Of a DNA stretch of 64,000 bases, positions 54,227 to 62,776 are shown piece by piece (position 1 is the stretch's first letter; each line of letters starts with the position of its first letter). The stretch lies in contig JAHHHB010000020.1 of assembly GCA_019359545.1 (NCBI GenBank), positions 1 to 64,000 on the forward strand, read 5' to 3'. The translations under genes and the position numbers were made by a program. Source of the DNA: Desmonostoc geniculatum HA4340-LM1 (GTDB lineage: Bacteria; Cyanobacteriota; Cyanobacteriia; Cyanobacteriales; Nostocaceae). The notes under the pieces were generated by a model that was given only the letters and a program-made list of their open reading frames with translations, had not been told where the DNA came from and did not search any database.

Positions 54227-54364
54227 TTTAAGGGGAAAGGGAAAGGGGGAAGGGGGAAAGGGGAAGGGGAAAGGGGGAAGGGGGAAGGGGGAAAGGTTAA
54301 ATTTATCCCTTTACCCTTTACCCTTTACCCCTGTTTTGAATTCTTACCCTTTCCCCTTTCCCCC
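54227..54364. repeat. GGGGAAA-type repeats with inverted C-rich partner
   Basis: (GGGGAAAG)n units at 54233-54297 face (CCCTTTACC/CCCTTTCCC)n units at 54308-54364 and could form a long purine/pyrimidine hairpin. They are non-coding. Confidence 0.85.
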
Positions 54365-54873
54365 TTCTCGGTAAGCGGTTTCGGGCGTTAGGTCTGTTTG
54401 ATGTTTTTTCGATTTGACTTTTCTACCACCTGAGTCTTTTGCTTGAAAGACTAGGCTTTGATAAAAAAGTTCACTGAGAAAAAAGGCCAATCAAATATTG
54501 CAAAACCGCCTCCCATAGGAAGAACTTTTGCAGGTGCTAATTCACCCTAAAATTACAAAGCAGACTACTAGGGCAATAAATTGAGTATTTTAAGTTAGAC
54601 CTCAGCCAAACTTTGAGAATGTGTTAGCGGCAGAAAAATTTTTCCTACTTAGGTTTTTCCGTGTTGGTTTATTTAATTCACATTTTTTTATTTGTAATAA
54701 ATACCATCAATGCCAAAAAAGGTAAATAAAAAAGCCGATGCCAAAATGTACCCTTAATGTGGGTAAGTTAGTTAAATTTCGCTGCTAAAAAGAGCAGAAA
54801 TCAAAGAAAAAGATTTTGTTAGCGTAGCCTAAAATATTAAAATGTCAAGTTTTGTAACAAGTGAGAATCGGAT
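54365..54873. other. Intergenic, nothing supported
   Basis: The 500 bp are AT-rich, with scattered short poly-A/T runs. No gene, repeat array or clear hairpin could be supported. Confidence 0.4.
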
Positions 54874-55074
54874 TCAGTAACCTTCAACAGTATAACCAGC
54901 AGCAACAATTACCTGCTTGATTGATTCTTCAGAAGCTGCGGATTCCACGGTGACAGTTTTAGCGTTAACATCGACATCCACCTTGGCGTCAGGTTCCATA
55001 ACATGGATTGATTCAGTAATTGTTTCTGCACATTCTTCACAAGCAATATTTGATACTTTCAGTTTTAGTGCCAT
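54874..55074 (-). CDS. Heavy-metal-associated (HMA) domain protein, copper-chaperone-like
   Basis: The 66-residue single-domain protein has the ferredoxin-like HMA fold. LKVSNIACEECAETITESI gives the metal pair Cys12 and Cys15 in the form CEEC rather than the common CxxC with small residues. AKVDVDVNAKTVTVESAASE and VIVAAGYTVEGY complete it. GAGG sits seven bases before the ATG. Such proteins carry Cu(I) or other soft metals to P-type ATPases. The two acidic residues between the cysteines could alter metal preference. No ATPase gene is nearby. Confidence 0.88.
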   Translation of the reverse strand: MALKLKVSNIACEECAETITESIHVMEPDAKVDVDVNAKTVTVESAASEESIKQVIVAAGYTVEGY

Positions 55075-55275
55075 TTGTTACCTCAATATGGATTTTTTAA
55101 ATTATTTCTTAAGGATTAAGATAAATCAGTGGCTGGCGATCGCACATCCCACCAGAGCAGGATAATGACCTAAAAGCACCATAATCGCTGCATTTAGCTC
55201 CCCGACTGGTACAGTTGGCTGGCAGCAATACCAAACAAAATGCAAAAATATATAAAGCTGCTTATGGAAATACAC

Positions 55276-55386
55276 CTAGTGGTCTATCGCATTAGTTCTG
55301 AAGGGTTTAGGGCTGACGCGGGGACGCGAAGACGCGGGGACGGGGAGAGTTTTAAAGCCTGCAAAATTAATGGGACAGACCACTAG
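55276..55386. repeat. 111-bp MITE with CTAGTGGTCT ends
   Basis: CTAGTGGTCT at 55276-55285 is exactly inverted at 55377-55386, and a further nine bases pair with two mismatches. The interior includes GACGCGGGGACGCGAAGACG, related to 9091-9189. It lies upstream of alaS. Confidence 0.8.
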
Positions 55387-55494
55387 TGCCAAAGCAAAAC
55401 TCAAGAGTCAGATAATAGTTAACTGTCTTCAGTCAACGGTTATCACTCAACCATCGTCACCCAAAAGTTCAAAGAAAGTTAGTTAAAAACTCCC

Positions 55495-58137
55495 ATGTCT
55501 TCAAATCCCCAACACCTAAGCGGTAACGAAATTCGCAACATATTTCTCGACTTCTTTGCCCAACGGAGTCACCAAGTTCTGCCAAGTGCCTCCCTCGTGC
55601 CAGAAGACCCGACCGTGCTGCTGACGATCGCGGGGATGCTACCATTTAAGCCGATATTCCTGGGACAGCGGACACCAGAATTTAAGCGGGCTACGACTTC
55701 CCAAAAGTGTATCCGCACCAACGACATCGAAAACGTCGGACGCACCAAACGCCATCACACGTTCTTTGAAATGCTGGGTAACTTCAGCTTTGGTGATTAT
55801 TTTAAAGAACAAGCGATCGCTTGGGGTTGGGAAATTTCCACGCAAGTCTTTGGCTTTTCTCCCCAAAACCTCGTCGTCAGCGTTTTTAGAGATGATGATC
55901 AAGCCTTTGCTATCTGGCGGGATCAAATCGGTGTCCCAGAAGCGAGAATTAAGCGCTTGGGCGAAGACGATAACTTTTGGGCATCTGGCCCCACAGGCCC
56001 TTGTGGCCCTTGTTCGGAGATTTATTACGACTTCCACCCCGAACGCGGCGACGAAAATATCGATTTAGAAGACGATACCCGGTTTATCGAGTTTTATAAC
56101 CTCGTCTTCATGCAATATAACCGAGATACTACCGGCAATTTAACGCCACTGCAAAACAAGAACATCGACACTGGCATGGGTTTGGAGAGAATGGCGCAAA
56201 TTCTCCAAAAAGTCCCGAATAACTACGAAACTGACCTGATTTTTCCAATTATCCAAACAGCAGCCCAAATTGCTGGCATTGATTACCACAGCAGTGATGA
56301 AAAAACCAAAGTCTCCCTAAAAGTCATTGGCGATCACGTTCGTTCTGTCGTCCATATGATTGCTGATGAAATTCGCGCCTCCAACGTCGGACGCGGTTAT
56401 GTGCTGCGGCGATTAATTCGGCGCGTGGTGCGTCATGGGCGATTAATTGGGATTAGTGGCGAATTTACTACCCAAGTTGCCGAAACTGCGATCGCTCTTT
56501 CTGAATCAGCTTACCCCAACGTCCGCCAACGGGAAGCAGCAATTAAAGCTGAGTTGCAACGCGAAGAGTCTAATTTCTTGAGAACTCTGGATAGAGGGGA
56601 AAAACTCTTAGAAGAAATTATCCAAGAAGTAAAACAGCAAGGCAAAATCTCTATTAGTGGTGAAAGCGCCTTTACTTTATATGACACCTACGGTTTTCCC
56701 CTAGAACTTACACAAGAAATCGCCGAAGAAAATCATCTGACAGTGGATGAAGTTGGCTTTGATGCTGAAATGCAAAAGCAGGTGGAACGCGCCAAAGCAG
56801 CACACGAAACCATCGATTTAACTGTCCAAGGTTCCCTCGACAAATTAGCAGAACACATCCACGCCACCGAGTTTTTAGGCTACACCCAACCGACGACGAC
56901 GGCGAAAGTCGAAGCGATTTTGGTAGAAGGCGTTTCCCAAGAGGAAGCAGAAGCAGGAACAGAAGTACAAATTGTTCTTGACAAAACGCCATTTTATGCT
57001 GAATCTGGGGGACAAATTGGCGATCGCGGTTATATCTCTGGTGATGGGATCGTGATTCGCGTAGAAGACGTGAAAAAAGAATCTGATTTCTTTGTTCACT
57101 TCGGACGCATCGAACGCGGTACACTCCGAGTAGGAGATGCTGTAACTGCCCAAATCGATGCGGCTTGTCGGCGTCGCGCCCAAGCTAACCATACAGCAAC
57201 CCACCTACTGCAAGCCGCGTTAAAGAAAATTGTCGATGATGGCATATCGCAAGCGGGTTCTCTCGTTTCCTTTGACAGATTGCGCTTTGACTTCAACTGT
57301 CCCCGTGCGTTGACAGCAGAGGAAGTCCAACAAATTGAAGAACAAGTAAATACTTGGATTGCACAGGCGCATAATGCCAAAGTCGAGGTATTACCTTTAG
57401 CAGAAGCCAAAGCTAGGGGTGCTGTTGCCATGTTTGGCGAAAAATACGGAGAAGAAGTGCGAGTAATTGACTTTCCTAGCGTATCAATGGAACTGTGCGG
57501 TGGCACACATGTCAGTAATACTGCTGAAATTGGCGTCTTTAAAATTATTTCCGAAGCTGGAGTAGCTTCTGGGGTGCGGCGCATTGAAGCTGTTTCCGGG
57601 CCAGCAATACTGGATTATCTCAACGTTCGGGATAAAGTAGTTAAAGATTTGAGCGATCGCTTTAAAGTTAAACCCGAAGAATTACCAGACAGAATTACTA
57701 GTCTGCAAAGCGAACTTAGAACAGCCGAAAAGCAACTAGAATCTTTGAAGGGACAGTTGGCGATCGCTAAATCTGACAGCTTACTACAAACAGCCCAAAC
57801 TGTCGGCGATTCTCAAATTATCGTCGCCCAATTAGAAGACGTTGACGCAGAATCATTGAAAACCGCAGCCGAACGTTTATTGCAAAAAATCGGTAATGGT
57901 GCGGTGGTACTGGGTTCTGTTCCCGAAGCTGGGAAAGTAAGTATAGTTGCGGCTTTTAGTCCAGAAGTTAATAAAAAAGGACTGCAAGCTGGTAAATTTG
58001 TGGGAGCGATCGCTAAAATCTGCGGTGGCGGCGGCGGTGGCAGACCAAACTTAGCCCAAGCCGGCGGTAGAGATGCGAGTAAATTACCAGAGGCGTTAGC
58101 ACAGGCGCAAAGTGAGTTAAAATCCGCGCTGGGTTAA
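55495..58137 (+). CDS. alaS: Alanyl-tRNA synthetase
   Basis: The 880-residue full-length enzyme begins [20 protein letters not shown], the normal cyanobacterial start. The class II catalytic core, about 1-460, has [23 protein letters not shown] and [12 protein letters not shown]. The editing domain carries the zinc-type [13 protein letters not shown] motif near residue 565 and CGGTH near 668. The C-terminal C-Ala domain ends with [17 protein letters not shown]. It charges tRNA-Ala and clears mischarged Ser. A hairpin follows. Confidence 0.97.
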   Translation: MSSNPQHLSGNEIRNIFLDFFAQRSHQVLPSASLVPEDPTVLLTIAGMLPFKPIFLGQRTPEFKRATTSQKCIRTNDIENVGRTKRHHTFFEMLGNFSFGDYFKEQAIAWGWEISTQVFGFSPQNLVVSVFRDDDQAFAIWRDQIGVPEARIKRLGEDDNFWASGPTGPCGPCSEIYYDFHPERGDENIDLEDDTRFIEFYNLVFMQYNRDTTGNLTPLQNKNIDTGMGLERMAQILQKVPNNYETDLIFPIIQTAAQIAGIDYHSSDEKTKVSLKVIGDHVRSVVHMIADEIRASNVGRGYVLRRLIRRVVRHGRLIGISGEFTTQVAETAIALSESAYPNVRQREAAIKAELQREESNFLRTLDRGEKLLEEIIQEVKQQGKISISGESAFTLYDTYGFPLELTQEIAEENHLTVDEVGFDAEMQKQVERAKAAHETIDLTVQGSLDKLAEHIHATEFLGYTQPTTTAKVEAILVEGVSQEEAEAGTEVQIVLDKTPFYAESGGQIGDRGYISGDGIVIRVEDVKKESDFFVHFGRIERGTLRVGDAVTAQIDAACRRRAQANHTATHLLQAALKKIVDDGISQAGSLVSFDRLRFDFNCPRALTAEEVQQIEEQVNTWIAQAHNAKVEVLPLAEAKARGAVAMFGEKYGEEVRVIDFPSVSMELCGGTHVSNTAEIGVFKIISEAGVASGVRRIEAVSGPAILDYLNVRDKVVKDLSDRFKVKPEELPDRITSLQSELRTAEKQLESLKGQLAIAKSDSLLQTAQTVGDSQIIVAQLEDVDAESLKTAAERLLQKIGNGAVVLGSVPEAGKVSIVAAFSPEVNKKGLQAGKFVGAIAKICGGGGGGRPNLAQAGGRDASKLPEALAQAQSELKSALG

Positions 58138-58184
58138 TACTAGTTTCTTGTGGACAAGCAAGAAAATGTAAAGAAATTTGTAGT

Positions 58185-58209
58185 ATGGGTTAGGTGTTCC
58201 CTAACCCAT
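58185..58209 (+). terminator. Hairpin downstream of alaS
   Basis: ATGGGTTAGG and CCTAACCCAT pair perfectly around a five-base loop. No run of T follows, so it may be a repeat or processing site and not a strict intrinsic terminator. Confidence 0.5.
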
Positions 58210-58289
58210 CGTTCTGTTGATATTGCGATCGCTTTCCATGTAGGTTGGGTGAAGCGATCGCACTAAAATTGAGTTAGACAATCTATAGA

Positions 58290-58475
58290 ATGCATTTGAA
58301 GGTAGATGAAAATTCTTCTAAACACTCATATTTTCTTGTGGTTTATTTACTAAAGTTAGCATTATTACATAATGACCCTTTTGATAGAATGCTTATCTGT
58401 CAAGCTTTGCATCACAGCTTAACTATTGCAACAGTCGATGCAAAAATCTGCGCCTACTCAGTTAGCCTCATTTAA
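58290..58475 (+). pseudogene. PIN-domain (VapC-like) toxin relic
   Basis: The 61-codon frame ends with LLHNDPFDRMLICQALHHSL, then TIATVDAKICAYSVSLI. This matches the C-terminal third of VapC-type PIN ribonucleases (HHxDPFDRLLIAQAL, then a last acidic Asp in TVDAK). The N-terminal part with the first catalytic acids is absent, and the opening codons (MHLKVDENSSKHSYFL) do not fit the family well. No antitoxin gene is adjacent. It is most likely a decayed toxin-antitoxin locus downstream of alaS. Confidence 0.6.
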
Positions 58476-58514
58476 AAAAGCGATGCTGTCACTCAACCCA
58501 ATCTACAACGAAGA

Positions 58515-58543
58515 GCGATGTCTACGACGGGCTACGCCTACGC
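58515..58543 (+). repeat. 29-bp dispersed repeat (GCGAT...ACGC family)
   Basis: It starts GCGATGTCTACGACGGGCTA and ends ACGC. It is nearly identical to the reverse complement of 12699-12727 and is intergenic here. Confidence 0.85.
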
Positions 58544-58708
58544 AATAATTTTATAGTAATTTAGTACTTCTGAAACCTTGAGATTGGGGGTAGCGTCACT
58601 ATTTCAGCCAGTAGTTATCCTAAATCACTCCAGATTGTACGTTTCGTTTCTGGATAGAGTACTTGAGATAATTAAAACACAAGCCCAAACTCTCAACCCC
58701 CAATTGCA

Positions 58709-59206
58709 ATGATGTTCTGCTATAAATTGCCCATATCCCAGATGCGTCGTGTTGGATTAGCCTTATTGCTGCCAGCTTTTCTCTTAGGAACTTCTGCTTT
58801 CCCAAATCAACTGCAAACCGCTACTGCACAAACATCTGGAGGAAATCGCCCTCTGACTATCCGTGCCGATGTGCAAGAATATGACGCCAACACTCAAGTA
58901 GTCACAGCTCGCGGCAATGTGCAAATGTTCTATCCTGCTCGCCAGCTTCAGGCAACAGCCGCCCAAGCACAGTACTTTAGTAAAGAACGCCGCATTGACT
59001 TTAGTGGGAACGTTTATATTTTGCAACAAGGAGGTAACAGTATCAGGGCAGAGAAGGTAACCTATTTAATTGATGAAGGGCGATTTGTCGCCTTACCCCA
59101 ATCCAACCGCCAGGTAGAGTCCATCTACATGCTCCAAGAATCCGATAATGATGGACAAACTGCGACACCTGCGCCAAAGACACCAGAATTCAAGCGTTCT
59201 AATTAG
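58709..59206 (+). CDS. lptA: LptA/OstA-like lipopolysaccharide transport protein
   Basis: The 165-residue exported protein has a signal peptide spanning about residues 12-45 (MRRVGLALLLPAFLLGTSAF, cleavage near ATA-QT). The OstA/LptA beta-jellyroll follows: LTIRADVQEYDANTQVVTAR, then GNVQMFYPARQLQATAAQAQ and KERRIDFSGNVYILQQGGNS. The tail is polar. It should form the periplasmic bridge that carries lipopolysaccharide from the inner-membrane transporter. The lptB gene starts 30 bp downstream. The start could be Met1 or Met12; both give a usable signal peptide. Confidence 0.9.
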   Translation: MMFCYKLPISQMRRVGLALLLPAFLLGTSAFPNQLQTATAQTSGGNRPLTIRADVQEYDANTQVVTARGNVQMFYPARQLQATAAQAQYFSKERRIDFSGNVYILQQGGNSIRAEKVTYLIDEGRFVALPQSNRQVESIYMLQESDNDGQTATPAPKTPEFKRSN

Positions 59207-59236
59207 CATCTACTAGTAAGAAAGGCTGCCTCTAGC

Positions 59237-59965
59237 GTGAAAATTGTTTTAGAGAATATTCACAAATCTTATAACAAGCGAGTAATTGTCAATCGCGTCA
59301 ACCTTTCTGTTGCTCAAGGTGAAGTCGTTGGTTTACTAGGCCCCAATGGGGCTGGTAAAACTACGACTTTTTACATTGCTACAGGTCTAGAAAAACCCAA
59401 TCAAGGAAAAGTCTGGCTAGGTAATTTAGATGTTACAGGAATGCCAATGCACAAAAGGGCACGATTGGGTATTGGCTATCTAGCGCAAGAACCAAGTGTT
59501 TTTCGCCAACTCTCAGTACAGGATAATATTCTATTGGTGCTAGAGCAAACTAATGTGCCACGATGGGAGTGGTCAAGGCGATTAACAACTTTATTGCGGG
59601 AGTTTCGCTTGGAAAAATTAGCTAATAGCAAAGGGATTCAACTTTCTGGTGGTGAGCGACGCCGGACGGAATTAGCAAGGTCTTTGGCTGCTGGGCGAGA
59701 AGGACCAAAATTTTTACTTTTGGATGAACCCTTTGCGGGAGTTGATCCCATAGCAGTCTCAGAAATTCAGCAAATTGTGGGACAATTGCGCGATCGCGGT
59801 ATGGGTATTTTAATCACAGATCATAATGTCCGCGAAACCCTCGCCATCACCGATCGCGGTTATATCATGCGTGAGGGACAAATTCTCGCTTTTGGCACTG
59901 CTGACGAACTCTACCACAACCCCCTCGTGCGCCAATATTACTTGGGCGATAGCTTTCAAGTCTAA
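59237..59965 (+). CDS. lptB: LPS export ABC ATPase LptB
   Basis: The 242-residue ATPase starts at GTG. Walker A is LLGPNGAGKTTTFYIATGL, the Q-loop is IGYLAQEPSVFRQLSVQDN (an LptB hallmark), the signature is LSGGERRRTELARSL, Walker B is FLLLDEPFAGVDPIAV, and the His switch is ILITDHNVRETL. The C-terminal NPLVRQYYLGDSF is the LptB end motif. It powers extraction of LPS by the LptF/G permease and is co-directional with lptA. Confidence 0.95.
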   Translation: MKIVLENIHKSYNKRVIVNRVNLSVAQGEVVGLLGPNGAGKTTTFYIATGLEKPNQGKVWLGNLDVTGMPMHKRARLGIGYLAQEPSVFRQLSVQDNILLVLEQTNVPRWEWSRRLTTLLREFRLEKLANSKGIQLSGGERRRTELARSLAAGREGPKFLLLDEPFAGVDPIAVSEIQQIVGQLRDRGMGILITDHNVRETLAITDRGYIMREGQILAFGTADELYHNPLVRQYYLGDSFQV

Positions 59966-59973
59966 AGAGAATT

Positions 59974-60023
59974 CAGGAGTCAGAATTCAGAAGTCAGAAT
60001 TCAGAATTCAGGAGTCAGGAGTG
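59974..60023. repeat. TCAGAATTCAG(G)AG-type repeats
   Basis: 7-base units (AGAATTC, AGGAGTC, AGAAGTC) directly follow lptB. They are the inverse of the array at 60224-60321, so the two could pair across the 200-bp spacer. Confidence 0.85.
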
Positions 60024-60223
60024 AAAAAATTTTTATATCTAGCTTCGGGCTGAAGTGCTGTATTTGGTTAATAATTTCAAAGAATAGTTTCATTGTTTAT
60101 TTTTCAGCATGAATTTATTAGTTAATTTGTAGCTATTGAAAATTTAATTTTGATACTAAACACAGTAAATACAGCTAAGTGAGGTACAAAATTTAGACTT
60201 TCAAACCAGATATAAAAACTATT

Positions 60224-60321
60224 TGACTTCTGACTTCTGACTTCTGACTTCTGAATTCTGACTTCTGAATTCTGAATTCTGAATTCTGAATTCTGAATTC
60301 TGAATTCTGAATTCTGACTCC
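60224..60321. repeat. 14 tandem heptamers TGACTTC/TGAATTC
   Basis: 98 bp of exact 7-base register lie between lptB and the permease gene. Variants are TGACTTC, TGAATTC and TGACTCC. Confidence 0.9.
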
Positions 60322-60376
60322 TACTGTTATGCTTTGCTTTACCAGGGTTGCCAATATTTAACTTTTGAAGTTGCTT

Positions 60377-61552
60377 ATGATATCAAAGAAATTCCCGTCT
60401 TTCTACAGCCTACGTTCGCTGCTGCCTTTTACGATTATGGATCGTTATCTTGGTAGCGAATTGTTGCCGCCGTTCTTCTTTGGTGTCGGAGCTTTTTCTT
60501 CAATCGGTGTCACCATTGATGCTGTATTCGATCTAGTTAGAAAAGTCGTTGAATCTGGACTACCTGTAAATATCGCCATTCAGGTTTTTTTATTAAAGTT
60601 TCCCAACTTTATCGTTTTAGCCTTCCCCATGTCCACACTGCTGGCTACTTTGATGACTTACAGTCGTCTTTCCAGCGAAAGCGAATTAATAGCTTTGCGT
60701 GGTTGTGGGGTGAGTGTCTATCGCATGGTGTTAACTGCCGTTATCTTAAGTCTTCTGGTTACAGGAATGACATTTGTATTTAACGAACAAATTGCACCAG
60801 CAGCAAATTACCAAGCGGCGATGACTCTGGATAAAGCCCTCAAGTCAGACAAGCCAAGTTTTAAACAGCAAAATATTTTTTATCCTGAATACCAGGATGT
60901 TGTACAGCCAGATGGCAGTAAGAATAGAATCTTGACACGCTTGTTTTACGCCGACCAATTTGATGGTAAGCGTATGACAGGTTTGACAATTATAGATCGT
61001 TCAACCAAAGGTCTGAATCAAATTGTGGTATCAGAATCCGCAGAGTGGAATGGTTCTAAAAATGTCTGGGATTTTTATAACGGCACAATCTATTTTGTCG
61101 CAGCCGATCGCTCTTATCGCAATATTGTCAGATTTGAACAGCAACAACTGCAACTACCCCGCACGCCATTAAGCTTGGCAGAAAAAAGCCGGGACTATGA
61201 CGAAATGAATATTGCCGAAGGGTTCGATCAACTAGAAGTAGAACGTCTCGGTGGCGATCGCCAAAAAATTCGTAAACTTGAAGTCAGGATTCAACAAAAA
61301 ATTTCCTTGCCCTTCGTATGCGTAGTTTTTGGCTTAGTCGGCGCAGCAATGGGAAGCATACCCCAGCGTACCGGCAGAGGCACCAGTTTTGGGATTAGCG
61401 TCATAGTTATTTTTTCCTACTACTTAATTTTCTTTATTAGTGGTGCGATCGCACAAGCAGGTGTCCTCTCTCCCTTTATGGGGGCTTGGTTACCCAACTT
61501 CGTTTTTTTAGGAATAGGTATGTTTTTATTGATGCGAGTCGCCAATCGGTAA
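60377..61552 (+). CDS. LptF/LptG-family permease (YjgP/YjgQ)
   Basis: The protein has about 391 residues from the ATG at 60377; the upstream TTG at 60365 is less likely, and Met25 (MDRYLGSELLPPFFFG) is where the conserved family region starts. Six membrane helices are visible: FFFGVGAFSSIGVTIDAVFD, FIVLAFPMSTLLATLMTY and MVLTAVILSLLVTGMTFVFN in the N-terminal half, three more after about residue 300. A periplasmic jellyroll lies between (~130-290). It would pull LPS from the inner membrane. Only one such permease is in the window, consistent with a homodimer in cyanobacteria. Confidence 0.9.
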   Translation: MISKKFPSFYSLRSLLPFTIMDRYLGSELLPPFFFGVGAFSSIGVTIDAVFDLVRKVVESGLPVNIAIQVFLLKFPNFIVLAFPMSTLLATLMTYSRLSSESELIALRGCGVSVYRMVLTAVILSLLVTGMTFVFNEQIAPAANYQAAMTLDKALKSDKPSFKQQNIFYPEYQDVVQPDGSKNRILTRLFYADQFDGKRMTGLTIIDRSTKGLNQIVVSESAEWNGSKNVWDFYNGTIYFVAADRSYRNIVRFEQQQLQLPRTPLSLAEKSRDYDEMNIAEGFDQLEVERLGGDRQKIRKLEVRIQQKISLPFVCVVFGLVGAAMGSIPQRTGRGTSFGISVIVIFSYYLIFFISGAIAQAGVLSPFMGAWLPNFVFLGIGMFLLMRVANR

Positions 61553-61553
61553 A

Positions 61554-61700
61554 TTGAAGAAGATGAGGGAGATGAGGGAGACAAGGGAGACAGGGAGGCA
61601 GGGGAGCAGGGAGCAGGGGAGAAAATCTTCCCTTCTGCCCCCCGCAGCCTGCCCCTCTGCCCCATGCCCCATGCCCCATGCCCAATCCCCAGTCCCCACA
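61554..61700. repeat. GAGGGAGAT and CCCATGC low-complexity repeats
   Basis: G-rich 9-base units are followed by C-rich CCCCATGCCCCATGC units. They lie between the convergent permease and CBS-CP12 genes and could form a long hairpin. Confidence 0.75.
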
Positions 61701-61706
61701 CCTCAA

Positions 61707-62327
61707 TCACGGTTGATAATTTCGACATTCTGGTGCGTCTGGATTTTCCTTACAATATTTTTCAAAAGTAACTTTGGCTGACACCATACCCTCAGCTTTT
61801 TGATGAGCTGCTTCCGCCTGGAGTTCTTCTACCTCATCCCAAGCCGCAGCACAGGCCTTAGAATAAGCACCTTGTTCGGTGCAAATAGCGCGAGCCTGTT
61901 CAATTGCTTTTTGAATTCTCTCCTCTAGCAATAGCACTTTTGGCGCTTCCACAAAGTCGCTTTTGGTCAAAATGTCGGTAATGGAGATAATGCCCAACAG
62001 CTTACCTTGAATTACAGGCGCTCTGTGAATACCAGTGTTAGCAAATAACCTTGCTACATATTCCACACCCAAATCAGGGTTTACCACAATGCAAGGCTTA
62101 CTCATAATTTCGTAAACCCTTACTTCCTTTGGGTCTTTACCGTAGGCTATTATTTTATAGACAACATCTGTCTCTGTAACAATGCCATAGGCATCATCGT
62201 CATAGCGACGATCTACAACCAGCGCACGCAATTTTTTTTCTTTCATCAGCCCCACCGCTTCAGCAACAGTTGCCGAACCGCGAATGGTAACTACGTTTTT
62301 GGTCATGATATCTTCAGCTTTCATCAT
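61707..62327 (-). CDS. CBS-domain pair fused to CP12
   Basis: The 206-residue protein is read from the ATG at 62327, which has AGGAGA eight bases upstream; the longer frame to 62390 is unlikely. The first CBS domain (about 3-62) starts MKAEDIMTKNVVTIRGSATV, and the second (about 68-125) has VYEIMSKPCIVVNPDLGVEY and GIHRAPVIQGKLLGIISITD. The C-terminus (~133-206) is a CP12 module: AICTEQGAYSKAC (first Cys pair), AAAWDEVEELQAEA (core) and YCKENPDAPEC (second pair). CP12 binds GAPDH and PRK under oxidising conditions. The CBS pair probably adds adenine nucleotide sensing. CBS-CP12 fusions are known from cyanobacteria. Confidence 0.93.
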   Translation of the reverse strand: MMKAEDIMTKNVVTIRGSATVAEAVGLMKEKKLRALVVDRRYDDDAYGIVTETDVVYKIIAYGKDPKEVRVYEIMSKPCIVVNPDLGVEYVARLFANTGIHRAPVIQGKLLGIISITDILTKSDFVEAPKVLLLEERIQKAIEQARAICTEQGAYSKACAAAWDEVEELQAEAAHQKAEGMVSAKVTFEKYCKENPDAPECRNYQP

Positions 62328-62776
62328 TGCCGTAGTCTCCTGGTAAATAGTACAGTGCGGCACAGTGCCCTCAGAAGCGTAGCGAAGCATTGCAGCGCAC
62401 AGTTTGCTAACTAGAAAGTGAAAAGCTTGAATTTTTGGCCAGCTACAACAATAAACTTAGAGCAATTATCAATTCCTGATGTTATCGAATGTGACCAATG
62501 CCTAAAAACTCAGCATCAATTGTGATAATATTCTGTCAATTAAGGTCTTGCAGTATTCTCAATAACTCTAATTATCCAAAAGTAAAACAGGCTTTATCCC
62601 TTGCTACCAGACCTAGTTTAAGAATTCAGAGCCTCTCAAGAGCAGCAGAGAGGTTTTCCAGATAAGAGTGAAAAGTCAGGTGTCATAGCTGCTTATCTGA
62701 ATACGATTTGGGATTTTAGATTTAAATGTACGAGAAATTGATATGCTAAAGGCCGAGACTAGCGATTATTCAAACC
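62328..62776. other. Divergent promoter region between CBS-CP12 and chlD
   Basis: No gene is supported. A short palindrome CCTCTC...GAGAGG lies at about 62633-62653. The sequence around 62370-62400 (TCAGAAGCGTAGCGAAGCAT) resembles a degenerate dispersed repeat. Confidence 0.4.
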
